Shown here: positions 36,101 to 46,505 of the stretch, piece after piece
Numbering within the stretch: position 1 is the stretch's first letter
How the letters are laid out: every line of letters begins with the position of its first letter
Assembly: GCF_000151315.2 (NCBI RefSeq)
Contig: NW_011887296.1
Coordinates: 529,095 to 593,094 of the forward strand
Length of the DNA stretch: 64,000 nt
Source: Capsaspora owczarzaki ATCC 30864
Taxonomy: Eukaryota > Opisthokonta > Filasterea
Direction of reading: 5' to 3'
Made by a program: the position numbers and the translations under genes
Notes under the pieces: model-generated
Told to the model about the DNA's origin: nothing
The model's database searches: none
Seen by the model: the letters and a program-made list of their open reading frames with translations, nothing else

Positions 36101-39100
36101 AAAGAAGGTGCTGAAAACGTGGCATTGATTGCGCTGCGCGTCCGATGCTTTGACGGTCAAGAAATAGCTGAAAACCGAAAACCAGAAGAAGCAGAGTGAG
36201 CAAAAGCTGGGACTGGAGCAACAACGAACGAACGAACGAACGAACGAACGAACGAACGAACGAACGAACGAACGAACGACGCAGCGCAGGAACGAGGAAT
36301 CGAGCAAGAATGCTTACTTGATGTAAAAGTCCAGAATGACATCGTTCAAGTACTCTTCCTCGTACAGTCGCATCGCATCGGCATTGCGAACAGTGATTGG
36401 AGCGCCGATTAATGGGCGGTAGATGACGTCGCTGCGTCAAAGAGGAATCACCCACCGAAGCAACAAGACAAAGAAAGCGAACGATCAATCACACAAGCGG
36501 TTAGCGCCCTTGGCTGTTGACAAGTACAACAACCTGCGCAATTATTGAGCAACATGAGTGCGCATACCTAGTGAGCAGCTTGGGTCTGGCTTTGACCACC
36601 TCGATACCAGACAATGCGGAAAAGTCACTCCCGGACGAAATACTGGACCGCGTTCGGCGTGATGTGAGCCCAACAGCGCTCGTACCGGCACCAGAACAGA
36701 TAATTTCGTCCTTGGCTGCGCGACCACGATTGATTGTGTTTTCAACGAGCTGCACATCGTACGACGTGGAACTGCACAGGATGATCATGCGAACGTCGGA
36801 GAGTATCGACTGCTGCTCGGCCTCTTGAGCAGCAGCAGCAGCGGCGGCGGCGGGGCGAACGCCAGCAGCAGAGGAGGGGTGCTTGAATTGCTTGTCCCAT
36901 AGACTATCTTGACCAGAGGCGACAGAGAACAAGGGCTCTGTGCGTCGCGGCGCAAGCGCCCCTTTGCCGACAGTTTCGTTGACTTGAGGGAACAGATCGG
37001 CAGAAAAGTCCGAGCCGGGATCATCCGTCGTGGTGGGAACTTTGCTCGAGCGCGAGGCAGCGGTTTCTTGGTTGGGCTCTTTGCTCGGGCGCACATGAAT
37101 GGTGGTCTTGCGGGTTTGATGCTCAAACTTCCAGTCCGTGATTTGAGCCAACGGCACCACTACCTGCAAGAGGTCTCCGCCGCGAGTGTTTGACGTTTGC
37201 GCTTGGAAAAGCGGGGGCTCCGTGTCTTGCGTGGCAATGTGGGATTGGTCGAGCGCCGAGTCGTCATCATCGCAAACAATGGGAGTGCCTGTGCTGGCGG
37301 AGCGGGCGGTGGTTGGGACGAGAAGGAGGCTGAGACGCGACGCTTCGAACGTGATTGACACAACCCTTCCAGTGATTGTCTTGCCGTCAGGCAGCTCAAT
37401 GGCGGCAGTGTCCGCGGGAATGCTCTCCAGCGAGTCCAAGTGGCTCTTTTTGGTCCGGTGCGAGTCCGGGTCGTACGGTAGCGAGCGGCGTCGCTTCAAT
37501 CCTCCTTGCTGGGATTGGAATGCATTGTCATCGTTATCGCCCTCGCTGACCTGGGCACTCGAGCCACCATGGAGTGGTTTCGCCGCAGCAAAACTGTCTT
37601 TGATGTTACTTTGCCGTGTGCCGCGTGTGACGACGGTCCGTGTCGACTCTGCCGCTTGCGTCATCCGCTTGCCGGGGCGCCGGTTTGCGTGCGAAGACAT
37701 TTTGTCGTCGGCATCGTCATCGTCATCGTCCAGTGTTTCGTCGCTCATCCGGAGCATGGGCGATGCCGGACTCCGAGATGATTTTCTGGCGGCCGATGAT
37801 GTTGGCGAGGCACTCGCTCTGGAGTTCCGACCCGGATGTTTGGAGCCGCTCGATGAGGTTGCAGCTGCTGCAGTGGGGGATTTCAGATAAAACAGCTGGG
37901 CGCTGGCAGGAAGGCCGTCCTGTGACTTGCTCAAGGACGACGATTGCCTCGGGTCTTTGGCAGCTGGCGACACTCGGCGCTGCCCGGACGAGTCCTGCTT
38001 GGCTTCGAGGACCCCGAGGTCGTGGTGGCCGGCATCGTCATCGAGAACAATCATGGATTCGTTGAGAGAGTGGGACGGTGCAACGTGCTGGTCCCACTGT
38101 GCCGCCGCTTCGTCGTGTCGCAATTGGTCGGGGTCTGCGGCTCTTTGACGTGGTGGTTGCGCAGTCTTTGGCTTGACTCGTGCGAGCCCTGAACCTATTA
38201 TTGTGTGATTCGGCAAACTCGAAAAGCCACGTACTGGGTGTGAAGGTCTGGGTTCCGGAAGTGTCAATGCGGGCTCGGCTCCGAGCTCGGACTGTTGCAA
38301 GTCGGGGGGACGGTCGCGCGTGACTAGAAATGCGGAATCGATTGGCTCCGAGTCTTGCACAACAAGCACGTCTCCGTGCGCCGAATCGTCGCCGTTCCCG
38401 TGATGGTTTGAGTGATGGTTTGCGGTGATGGGTGCTCTGTCGATGCCTTGTTCTTCTTCCAAGTCTTCTTCTCGTTGTTGCTGTTGCAAGTCTTCTTGTC
38501 GTCGGTGGCGTCGTTGTTCTTGGGTGCTCCGGGTGGCATGTCTGTCATCAGTGTCGGCACGATCTTGCGATAGATTGGCAGGTGCTCGAGCGGCTCGGAC
38601 GGCACGTCGACCACTGAGCGACTGCGAGACTGTGGATTCTGTCTGCTCGCTTAGCACTGGTGTAGTCCTAATGCTACCATCACCACCACCACTGTGGCCG
38701 GCACTCGTGGTGATCGTGGCAGCGACACTGGCGGGAACTTGTCTTCGCTCCAGCGACAAGTTCTTGCGACCGCCCAAACCCGCAGCATTAGGCAGTCGTT
38801 CTGAGTAGTCCGGATTCAGTGCGCTGGTCATACCGACGCGCATCAATGATGGTGATGATGAGGACAATGCTCTCGACGGTGTTCTTGCAACTTGCGCTTC
38901 AGCGTTGCTGTGGTCGTAGTCCTCGTCGTCGCCGTCGCCCGGTGCTGTGAACTGCTTCCGTCGTGTTGTCGTTGCGGTCTTGTCTTGCTTGCTTGTCAGG
39001 CTTGGTTCCATTCGCGTCGTCGTCGCCGTCGTCGTCATGCTCGTCCATCGGTAGTCGTCGTCGTGGTCCTGCTGGCTGTCCTCAACGCGCTCGTCCTGCT

Positions 39101-39105
39101 CCTGT

Positions 39106-39139
<34 letters not shown>

Positions 39140-39221
39140 CGTCCTCCTGCTGCCGCCGCTGCTTGCTGGTGGCTTGCTCGTCGTCATCGTCCTCGTCCAC
39201 AACATGCACCGTGTCTGGCAT
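33142..39221 (-). CDS. SENP6/7-like SUMO protease fused to pseudokinase and RING finger
   Basis: Nine minus-strand exons: 36568-39221, 36318-36431, 36018-36167, 35823-35924, 35418-35738, 35255-35338, 35086-35167, 34891-34983 and 33142-34794; all phases agree, giving 1750 residues. Residues 1-885 are acidic/Ser-rich. The Ulp1-type protease core follows: YEEEYLNDVILDFYIN, HVRTWTRNVDIF, HWYF (His1009), IMFDSLNGS (Asp1126) and PKQTNYCDCGVY (Gln1173, Cys1179). The full catalytic set is present, with a Ser-rich insert of the SENP6/7 kind. The last exon opens with WFSPSDISNKRTAMRNLVASL, the family's C-terminal helix, and runs without a stop through a disordered linker into a kinase-like domain (about residues 1430-1690). 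That domain lacks the VAIK Lys, the HRD Asp and the DFG Asp. A C3HC4 RING (CLWC...CRH...CPVC) ends the protein. The start is the first ATG of the long first exon. Confidence 0.85.
36223..36279. repeat. (AACG)n microsatellite in intron
   Basis: About 14 tandem AACG units within the second intron of the SUMO-protease gene. Confidence 0.9.
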
Positions 39222-39709
39222 GTCGCGTTCGAATGTGCTTGTGTTTGCGAGTTTTGCTCGCTTGAAACCAAGCACACGACTGGAACAAGAACTGAGCTCC
39301 TTCTGAGCAACCGAGATTGACGTTTTTTAAAAATGGTGGCGAATGTCAGTCACTGGCATGTAACGCGCTGAAGAGTATTCAGCCTGCTTGTCTGGATGGC
39401 AAACAGTTGAAAGCAATCCGGACTGACTCGGTGCCGGTCCACTTTGTACTCTAGGGCTGGCATGGGTGGCTTGGAGTGCATCACTTCATGTTGTGCTAGA
39501 ATGACAATTCTCCAACCTCTGCTAGATCTAGATATCTCTCTACAGTACGATGCATGAATGAATGAATGAATGAAAGCTTGTTTGTGTGTGTGTGTGGTCG
39601 ACCTTTTCTGAGCCTTCTTTGCGCCTTGAGATCTCAACCCATTTGATTGTATTTGTTTGATTCGTCTTCCCGAATTTCCACTCTTCAAAATCCCCCATCT
39701 CTTAGAAAA
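39222..39709. other. Divergent spacer between SUMO-protease and NDUFS5 genes
   Basis: A 488 bp spacer between two divergent starts, presumably holding both promoters. A short TGAA run at about 39553-39571 and a GT run at about 39584-39596 are the only patterns. No gene is seen. Confidence 0.55.
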
Positions 39710-39907
39710 ATGGCTTCTGGCTTTGGCGCGTTTGGCGGCCGAGGACGCTGCTTTCCATTGTGGAGCGACTTTGTCGACTGCGCGCGCGACGCCACCCAGC
39801 CGATGCAGTGCGCTGCCCAGACCGAGGACTACCTCGAGTGTCTGCACCACGTCAAGCAGGTGAGTGATGCGACACGAAAAAAGCGGGGACATCACAAATC
39901 ACAAAGG

Positions 39908-39959
<52 letters not shown>

Positions 39960-40560
39960 CAATGCAAAAGCAATAGAAAAGCGCATGGAAAAAAAAAAAA
40001 AAAAAAAAAAGTTTTGCTTTTTCGTTTCTTTTCGTATGTGTTTGCATTGAGTGAAGCAGGGTGGCAGAGAACGAACACTTCTGGATGGATGCAGGACCAC
40101 GAGTCAGCCAACGAAGTGAACTCGGGCACTGTTTGTGCTGTGGGGGAAGCCGGGGAAGGGGTGATCCGACCACGGCGATAGAAGGCTCAATGGAAAAGCC
40201 GTTGTGGCCGTCCTTGTGAGCTCGGACAGCCCGATGGACTGCATGAGTGGGGGGGGAGGTGGTGGCGAGTGCTTTGTTGTGCATGGGGGATTGCCGGACT
40301 TGGATGAGCACGGTGCGCGGCGCGGATGGAGGACGAAGGGAGAACTGTGATCCGCTTCCATTGACCTCCTTCAATCCAATGCCTTAGACCATCGGGTCAT
40401 TGACTCTTGCATATGAATTCTCATGAATGTGTGTGTGTGTGTGCTTGTTTTTTTTTGTGTGTGTGTGTAGGGTCGCCGTGATCGTGCCATCGAGGCCGAG
40501 CGCAAGAAGCAAGCCGCCAATCCACCAACTCATGCTGCTGCAGCTCCGCCAGCACACTGA
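39710..40560 (+). CDS. NDUFS5: Complex I subunit NDUFS5 (15 kDa, twin CX9C)
   Basis: Intermembrane-space-facing accessory subunit of respiratory complex I. Exons 39710-39859 and 40471-40560 (phase 0) give 79 residues. Twin CX9C motifs are complete: Cys14-Cys24 (CFPLWSDFVDC) and Cys34-Cys44 (CAAQTEDYLEC). MASGFG...GRC and EDYLECLHHVK resemble the plant/protist form of NDUFS5. Import through the MIA40 disulphide relay is expected from the motif. The 611 bp intron contains a 47-base A run and a second run of about 20 A. Confidence 0.9.
39910..39956. repeat. Poly(A) tract, 47 bases
   Basis: Uninterrupted run of A in the sense strand of the NDUFS5 intron, one of the longest homopolymers in the window. 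Confidence 0.9.
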
Positions 40561-40806
40561 TTTCTGATTGATTCTGATTGAAGTGCCGCTGCTGCTGGGG
40601 GCCCGTTCCTGTGTGCAACAAAACAAGCAAAATTTCAACCAACCAGTGTTGCTTTTGCCTGAAAATGACGCGTGTGGTGTCAACAGAGAAAAAAAAAATA
40701 TCAAAAAATACATTGCAAATAATCCTTCCTTCCTTCCTTCCTTGTCTTTGTTCAACGTTGTTGTTGAGGCTCAATCTATGGCTTGTCCAACAAAGCATGG
40801 CAGCAA

Positions 40807-42039
40807 CTACAGGGCACGGTCACATCCGAGCTGAGCAGCGACTTGACGAATCGCCGTTTCTCGCTCCTCAAACATTGGATGCGAGAAACTAGCACGATCG
40901 CCATCGGGCGTGACGCCAAGCACGACCCACTCACGCGGAATACCCACGGGCGGCGGCCACGAGATACTCTTTCGTTTACTAAGGTACTCTGCAGCGGCGG
41001 CGGGCGTGTCACGGAGATGGAGGGGCACGTAGTCTTGCGGGAATTCTGTCGTGTAGTTGTCGAACAGGAACTTGTTGAATGCCCGCGATGCAGCAAAGCG
41101 CGCAAAAGCACCATCGACAAAGTCACATCCCAAGGCAGCTGCACGACGGTCTGCTTGTAGCTCGACAAACTGGCTCGACAACGCGTGCATGCTCGTGACT
41201 GGAATGACGGCGAGCAAGCTGCTTGCCACCGTTCGCACAAGTCTGCCGCGGCGCGCGAGTATGCCGCGGCGTGCCAGGAAGGCAGACAGACCACAGAACG
41301 TCACTGCAAGCACATTTGCGCGTGCGATTGCCCAAAAGCCGTGCGCGTGCTGAATGTGCGAGAGCTCGTGCGCAATGACAAAGTCAACCGCCTCGATCGG
41401 CATGTCGTCGTAGAATGTGAGCGCGTCCTTCAAGACGGGATGCAAGATGGAGTTCTGCGATGTCACTCGCCGCTGCGGCGGAGGGCGACGGGACAGTATT
41501 GCTTCCCCGGTTGCCTTGCCCGAATGGTCGCTCGTTGAGGCGGATTTTGGCAGACCATCCTCACCCTCGCCCTCGCGCGGCACTGAGGCATCACCAGATC
41601 CGAACGACGACAATGATGATGATGACGCCATTCTTGATGTCGACGCATTCGTGTCGTCGCTCGGGACGAATCTTGATCCCGCCTTGTAGTGACGCTTGAT
41701 CGCGGCGGCCATCGCGTCTGGCAGCACGACGAACGGACCCGGCCGCGACGACAGCGAGCCCTGCGACTCTGCATAGATGGCTTCGTGGACTCTGACGCGG
41801 ACTGACCGCGCCTCTTGGTCCGTGTAGCCGAGCAGCTTGGCAATGCGCCGGACGCGCTCAATCACCTCGTACTCTGTGGCGAACGTCGGCAGCGTCGCGT
41901 CGTCCTCGCTCGGATAGAGCGGGTTGAGTTGCAGGTTGACGGCCGACGCGTTCACGTAGCCATACAGGCCGATGCCGCATCCGACCGCGAACGTCGTAAC
42001 CGGGTTGCGCAGAAACGCAGGGACGATGATTCGGACCAT
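40807..42039 (-). CDS. Membrane M48-type metallopeptidase, TMEM177-like
   Basis: Single exon of 410 residues from ATG 42039. The zinc motif HELSH is in VIAHELSHIQHAHG, and the downstream E-L-Q-A-D supplies the usual third ligand Glu, so the active site looks intact. Hydrophobic segments lie near the N-terminus (FAVGCGIGLYGYV) and just after the zinc motif (two hairpin-like stretches). The string VELQADRRAAAL lines up with V-E-x-x-x-D-R-R-x-A-x-L of animal TMEM177, a mitochondrial COX20 partner whose peptidase motif is degenerate; this is recalled, not searched. OMA1-like or another M48 protease is the alternative. It shares a 304 bp divergent promoter with the IVD gene. Confidence 0.8.
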   Translation of the reverse strand: MVRIIVPAFLRNPVTTFAVGCGIGLYGYVNASAVNLQLNPLYPSEDDATLPTFATEYEVIERVRRIAKLLGYTDQEARSVRVRVHEAIYAESQGSLSSRPGPFVVLPDAMAAAIKRHYKAGSRFVPSDDTNASTSRMASSSSLSSFGSGDASVPREGEGEDGLPKSASTSDHSGKATGEAILSRRPPPQRRVTSQNSILHPVLKDALTFYDDMPIEAVDFVIAHELSHIQHAHGFWAIARANVLAVTFCGLSAFLARRGILARRGRLVRTVASSLLAVIPVTSMHALSSQFVELQADRRAAALGCDFVDGAFARFAASRAFNKFLFDNYTTEFPQDYVPLHLRDTPAAAAEYLSKRKSISWPPPVGIPREWVVLGVTPDGDRASFSHPMFEERETAIRQVAAQLGCDRAL

Positions 42040-42343
42040 CAGCACGACGTCTGAGAAACGGTGATGAGAAAAGAGAAGAGTGAGACTGAGAGACTGAGAC
42101 GCGAGACGTGAGACGTGAGACTGAGACTGCGAGACGTGAGACGTGAGACTGAGACTGCGACTGAGACTGAGACTGAGTTTTGTCTCCTCGAACGTGCTGA
42201 GCGCGCGTTGATCTTTGAATCTCTTTGTCCATCCCCGTCTCAATCTCAATCCCCATCTCAATCCCCATCTCAATCTCTCAGTATCTCAATCCCATCTCTC
42301 ACCATCTCTCAGTCTTCTTCCATCCACCCCTCCATTTCCAAAC
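42040..42343. repeat. Bidirectional promoter with GAGAC/CTGAGA minisatellite
   Basis: Spacer between the M48 peptidase and IVD starts. At 42080-42177 it holds GAGACGTGAGACTGAGACTG-type units, including two exact copies of a 28 bp unit from about 42103 to 42158. It is followed at 42238-42310 by a CT-rich stretch of CTCAATCCCCAT units that is partly complementary to the first array. Confidence 0.8.
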
Positions 42344-44711
42344 ATGCTTGCCGCCTCGAGCGCCATTCTTCGCCGCGCTGCCGTCGCTGCTGCTGCCGCT
42401 GCTGCCGCTGTGCCTGCATCATCCGCAGTGCCTGCCCGTCGCGGCATCATGACGCTGACATCGTCACTCAACGGCTTTACCGACGATCAGAAGCAGGTAA
42501 GACAGCAAACCCCCCTCTCAGCTGCTGCAATGCGAGCTCCCAACAAAGTCACGTACAAGGCGACTCACTGGGATTGATCCTGACCCTCTGGCCTCGATGG
42601 GGTCGCACTCACTGAAACGATCTCTCGTATATGCATTGCATTGTTGTAACAATCATGATGCTGATGATGACCATGATGACTGGGTTGGCGATGGAGTAGC
42701 TGCAACAGGTCGCTGAAAAGTTCGCCCAGGACAACCTCGCGCCGCATGCTGCCGCGATCGACAAGAACAACAACTTCCCGGGCCTCCGCGACTTCTGGAA
42801 GAAGTGTGGCTCGATGGGCTTCCTGGGTGTCACTGCGCCCGAAAAGTACGGCGGCGCCGGTCTGGGCTACTTTGAGCACGTCCTCATCATGGAGGAAATG
42901 TCCCGCGCAAGCGGTGCGATCGCGCTCTCGTACGGTGCGCACTCCAACCTCTGCGTCAACCAGATTGTGCGCAACGGCACTGAAGCCCAGAAGCAAAAGT
43001 ACCTGCCCAAGGTGAGCGATTTGTGACGAGCTGTCGCGTTGTGTTTGTTCGCTCTCGTTTCTCACGGCTTTGAGAGGTTTTGCTCTCTCTGTCCCCCTCC
43101 CCCGCCCCTTCCCTCCCCTCTGATTGATAATCGTGCTGCAGCTCATCAGCGGTGAGTTTGTTGGCGCGCTTGCCATGTCGGAGCCCGGATCTGGCTCGGA
43201 TGTCGTCTCGATGCAGCTTCGCGCTGAAAAGAAGGGTACGTTTTGCTGCTATAGTGCGTCTGTACTTGCTTGCAACGCTGCTTGTACATCTTCGAGACCA
43301 ACAACTATCGCACAATCCTCTGTCCTTTCTGAATCGTCAATCGCGACCGGACAGGCGACAAGTACGTCCTCAACGGCAACAAGTTCTGGATTACTAATGG
43401 CCCCGACGCTGATGTCCTTGTCGTCTACGCCAAGACCGACGTTCGCGGTGGATCCAAGGGTGTCACTGCCTTCCTTGTTGAAAAGGTGCGTGACTGAATC
43501 GGATGACGATTTGAGACAGTTTAGCCGCAGTTGTTGCATTTGTTTTTTTTTTTTGTTTTGTTTTTTTTTTTTCATCGCTCACCGCTCCATCGTGCTCCTC
43601 TGGTCTCTGCTTCCACAGGGCTTCAAGGGCTTTACCACTGGCCCCAAGCTTGACAAGTTTGGCATGCGTGGATCCAACACTTGCGAGTTAATCTTTGAGG
43701 ACTGCGAAATCCCCGGTAGGTTTTCGGTTTCGTTTTTGGCGGCACGGCAGCAGGTCACTGACTCATCAAGTCGCTCGTGAAAACGTTGGGTTTTGTAGCC
43801 GAAAATGTCATGGGTGGCGTTGGCAAGGGCGTCTACGTGCTGATGAGCGGCCTCGATTACGAGCGTCTTGTTTTGGCTGGCGGCTCCACTGGGTAAGGGG
43901 TGAATTCCCTTGAAAATCGCTGCGTATCTCTTCTTTGTCGCGCTGAGAATCGTCGTGGTGTTGCGCTGTCGGTCACAGTCTGATGCAAGCCGCCCTGGAC
44001 ATTGCCATCCCCTACGCCCACACTCGCAAGCAATTCGGCCAGAAGATTGGCGAGTTCCAGGTGAGTGGCAATGACCTGTGGAGCTGTGTTCCAAACCTTG
44101 TGCTAGCACTGCATTCTCACCTCTCCATGAAATATTCCAGCTCATGCAAGGCAAGCTTGCTGACATGTACACCAAGCTCGCGTCGTCGCGCTCGTTCCTG
44201 TACGCCGCTGCTCGCGCTGCCGACCGTGGCGAGATTGACGGCAAGGTGAATGAGCTCAACACAAACAGCAATTGGTGTGCCAGTTATGCCCTTTTTCGTT
44301 GAACGCGAACGCCAACCCGAATATCTCTTTGTTTGTTTTCTTTGTTTTCTTTCTTTTTTCTTTTTTGGTAGGATTGCGCTGCTGTCATCCTCTTGTGCGC
44401 TGAGAATGCCACTCAAGTGTGCCTCGAGGCCCTCCAGACCCTTGGTGAGTTTTCAATCTCTTCTGCAGCGGCAACGATGGGACCCGTCTGAGCTGACTTG
44501 CCGTTTCTCCCCCTTTCATGTTTTTGTTTTATTTTTCGTTTTTTTTTCTGCCCTCTGGTGTGGCGCAGGTGGCAACGGTTACATCAACGAGTACGACACT
44601 GGCCGTCTTGTTCGCGACGCCAAGCTGTACGAAATTGGCGCTGGCACGTCTGAGGTCCGTCGCCTTGTCATTGGCCGCCATTTCAACTCGCTCTTCCGCG
44701 ACAAGAAGTAA
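42344..44711 (+). CDS. IVD: Isovaleryl-CoA dehydrogenase, mitochondrial
   Basis: FAD-dependent oxidation of isovaleryl-CoA in leucine breakdown, in the mitochondrial matrix. Ten exons: 42344-42496, 42700-43011, 43142-43235, 43355-43485, 43619-43715, 43799-43892, 43979-44060, 44141-44245, 44372-44444 and 44569-44711; all phases agree, giving 427 residues (human 426). The N-terminus is an Ala/Arg-rich targeting peptide. MSEPGSGSD and GGNGYINEY are acyl-CoA dehydrogenase signatures. [12 protein letters not shown] carries the Glu at the IVD-specific catalytic position, which separates it from [27 protein letters not shown] is near-identical to animal IVD as recalled. Confidence 0.97.
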
Positions 44712-44982
44712 AAGCGCCAGCAAGCACAATTTGAGGCGCCCTTCCCCCCCCCCTCCCAATGCTAACAACAACATCATCATCAATGTGCGTGACAACTACC
44801 ATGGATGTTGATAAACCAAAATATACTTTTCGACACAAAACCAATCGTCCCATTTCATTCACAAGTCGGCAAGAACGGAAACAGTAATAATTCTCAAAAT
44901 ACTAGCTCGCTCTCATGAATCAACTCTTTGACAAAACAGAATCTCAGTTCGCTCTTTGTGGGTTTGTTTTTTAAAAATCCTG

Positions 44983-46010
44983 TTAGTAGAATGCAATGGA
45001 GTGAAGAAGCGTTCTTGCGTGTTTGCGCTGAAACTCGTCAAGAACCTCCTCAATCTTGACCTCGAGATCGTCGGCTTGGTCGAATGCTTGGCACATTTTG
45101 AAGATGAGCGCGGCACCAACCGTCGCCTCTTCGTGGTTATCCTTGATGTCAATGTTGATAATGTGAACTGGTCGAAAGGTCCGGCTGTCGCGCGCCTCGA
45201 GCACCTCAAGCACTTGATCGAAAACACGCTCCTCGCAGGTAATAATGACATCAAACAGCGGCTTGGCGTCCGCAAACCGTTCTGGTGCTGTCTTGATCTT
45301 CCTATTCCGGTCGAGCATGGACAGAATTCCATTTCCCGTGTAGAATGCGTTATCTTTGGATGCCAGTTCGGCATAAATGTCGTTGTATGGTGTGTTGAAT
45401 TCATAGACGTTTGGCTGGTCGGGTGTAGGTCCTGGCAGCTTGACATTGTTGCCTGATCCGTACGAGCAGACGTCAAATCCCTTTTTGCTGCAGCGACAAC
45501 AACAACAAGACAAAACAACAACAGCGAAACAAAACAAAACAAAAAAAGAAAGTCAGAATATGCGAATTTCGCTCAGACATGAGAATCAAGATCGTTTTGA
45601 GTGTCAGATCAGCTTCCAGCCAGAGTCAATAGAAACAGCTGGAAAAACGGAAAAAAAAAAAAAAAAAAAAAAAAAAGGTTGCCGGTGTGACCGAAACGGA
45701 GCAACCAAAACAGGGCCACTGCGTGATCTCGTCACAAGCGCCAATCACACCAAATGAAGCCCCATAAACCGATGGACGGGAATGGACTGATGGCCCAACT
45801 GGACTATTCATGCTGGTTGCTCAGGCTGTTGCGGCTTGGAGCCGGGCCTTGGTGTTGCGCCCATTGCTCCACAACGCCGCACTCGATGCGCTCCGCCGCT
45901 GGACCGAGGCAGCAGAATCAAGCAAGCTACCACCTCACGCAGCGGCACCGGCGGTAGAGCAACCGCAACGTGGTCTTGTGGCTGTTGTTCCCACAGCAAG
46001 CACGAAACAC

Positions 46011-46054
<44 letters not shown>

Positions 46055-46165
46055 AAAAAAAAAAAAAAAAAAAAAAAATATCACGACCAACCTGAGAAGC
46101 GCATGGGCTTCCATGCTTCGGTTCTGGTTGCTGGAGCAGATCACTGCGTACTTGACTCGACCCAT
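44983..46165 (-). CDS. SSU72: SSU72 RNA polymerase II CTD phosphatase
   Basis: Removes Ser5 (and Ser7) phosphate from the Pol II C-terminal domain, coupled to 3'-end processing. Minus-strand exons 46092-46165 and 44983-45487 (phase 2) give 192 residues (human 194). The CX5R loop CSSNQNRS (Cys10, Arg16) is intact, as are GNNVKLPGP, YTGNGILSMLDRN, FDVIITCEERVFDQV and NIDIKDNHEEA, which includes the catalytic acid segment. The 604 bp intron has three A-runs, one about 67 bases long with a single interruption (46012-46078). Confidence 0.97.
46012..46078. repeat. Near-continuous poly(A) tract in SSU72 intron
   Basis: About 66 A with one C interruption on the plus strand, so poly(U) in the SSU72 pre-mRNA, ending about 14 bases from the first exon's donor. 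Confidence 0.9.
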
Positions 46166-46505
46166 TCGCTGAGGGCAAGATTTGTTAGTGGTAGTATCGC
46201 TTTGAGTGGCTGGTTTGGTGTTTTGTAACGAGAATGCGCAGGGCGATTTGGAAAATGAAGTGGAACGAGAGTTGTTCCAACAATGAAACAAGAAGACTGA
46301 GAATGACTGAGAATGACTGAGAATGATGGAGTCTCAGTCCACAAATGCTCATTCGTTGCTGTCATTGATTCACTGGTGGTGCTTGAAATGAATGATGGCT
46401 GGATCAACAAAAAAAAATGGTATTTTGCATTTGCACCAGGACAAGAACATAACATGAATGCACGCCCAACCAACAAAAAACACACAGCCCCTCTCGCCAC
46501 CTCGT
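46166..46505. other. Spacer between SSU72 and PMP70 genes
   Basis: A 340 bp spacer upstream of SSU72 and downstream of the PMP70 gene, with three GACTGAGAAT units at about 46297-46326. No gene is seen. Confidence 0.55.

Noticed and set aside
42040-42273. Ser-rich N-terminal extension of the M48 peptidase
   Set aside because: The frame is open only because it crosses the GAGAC minisatellite, and it has no ATG before 42039.
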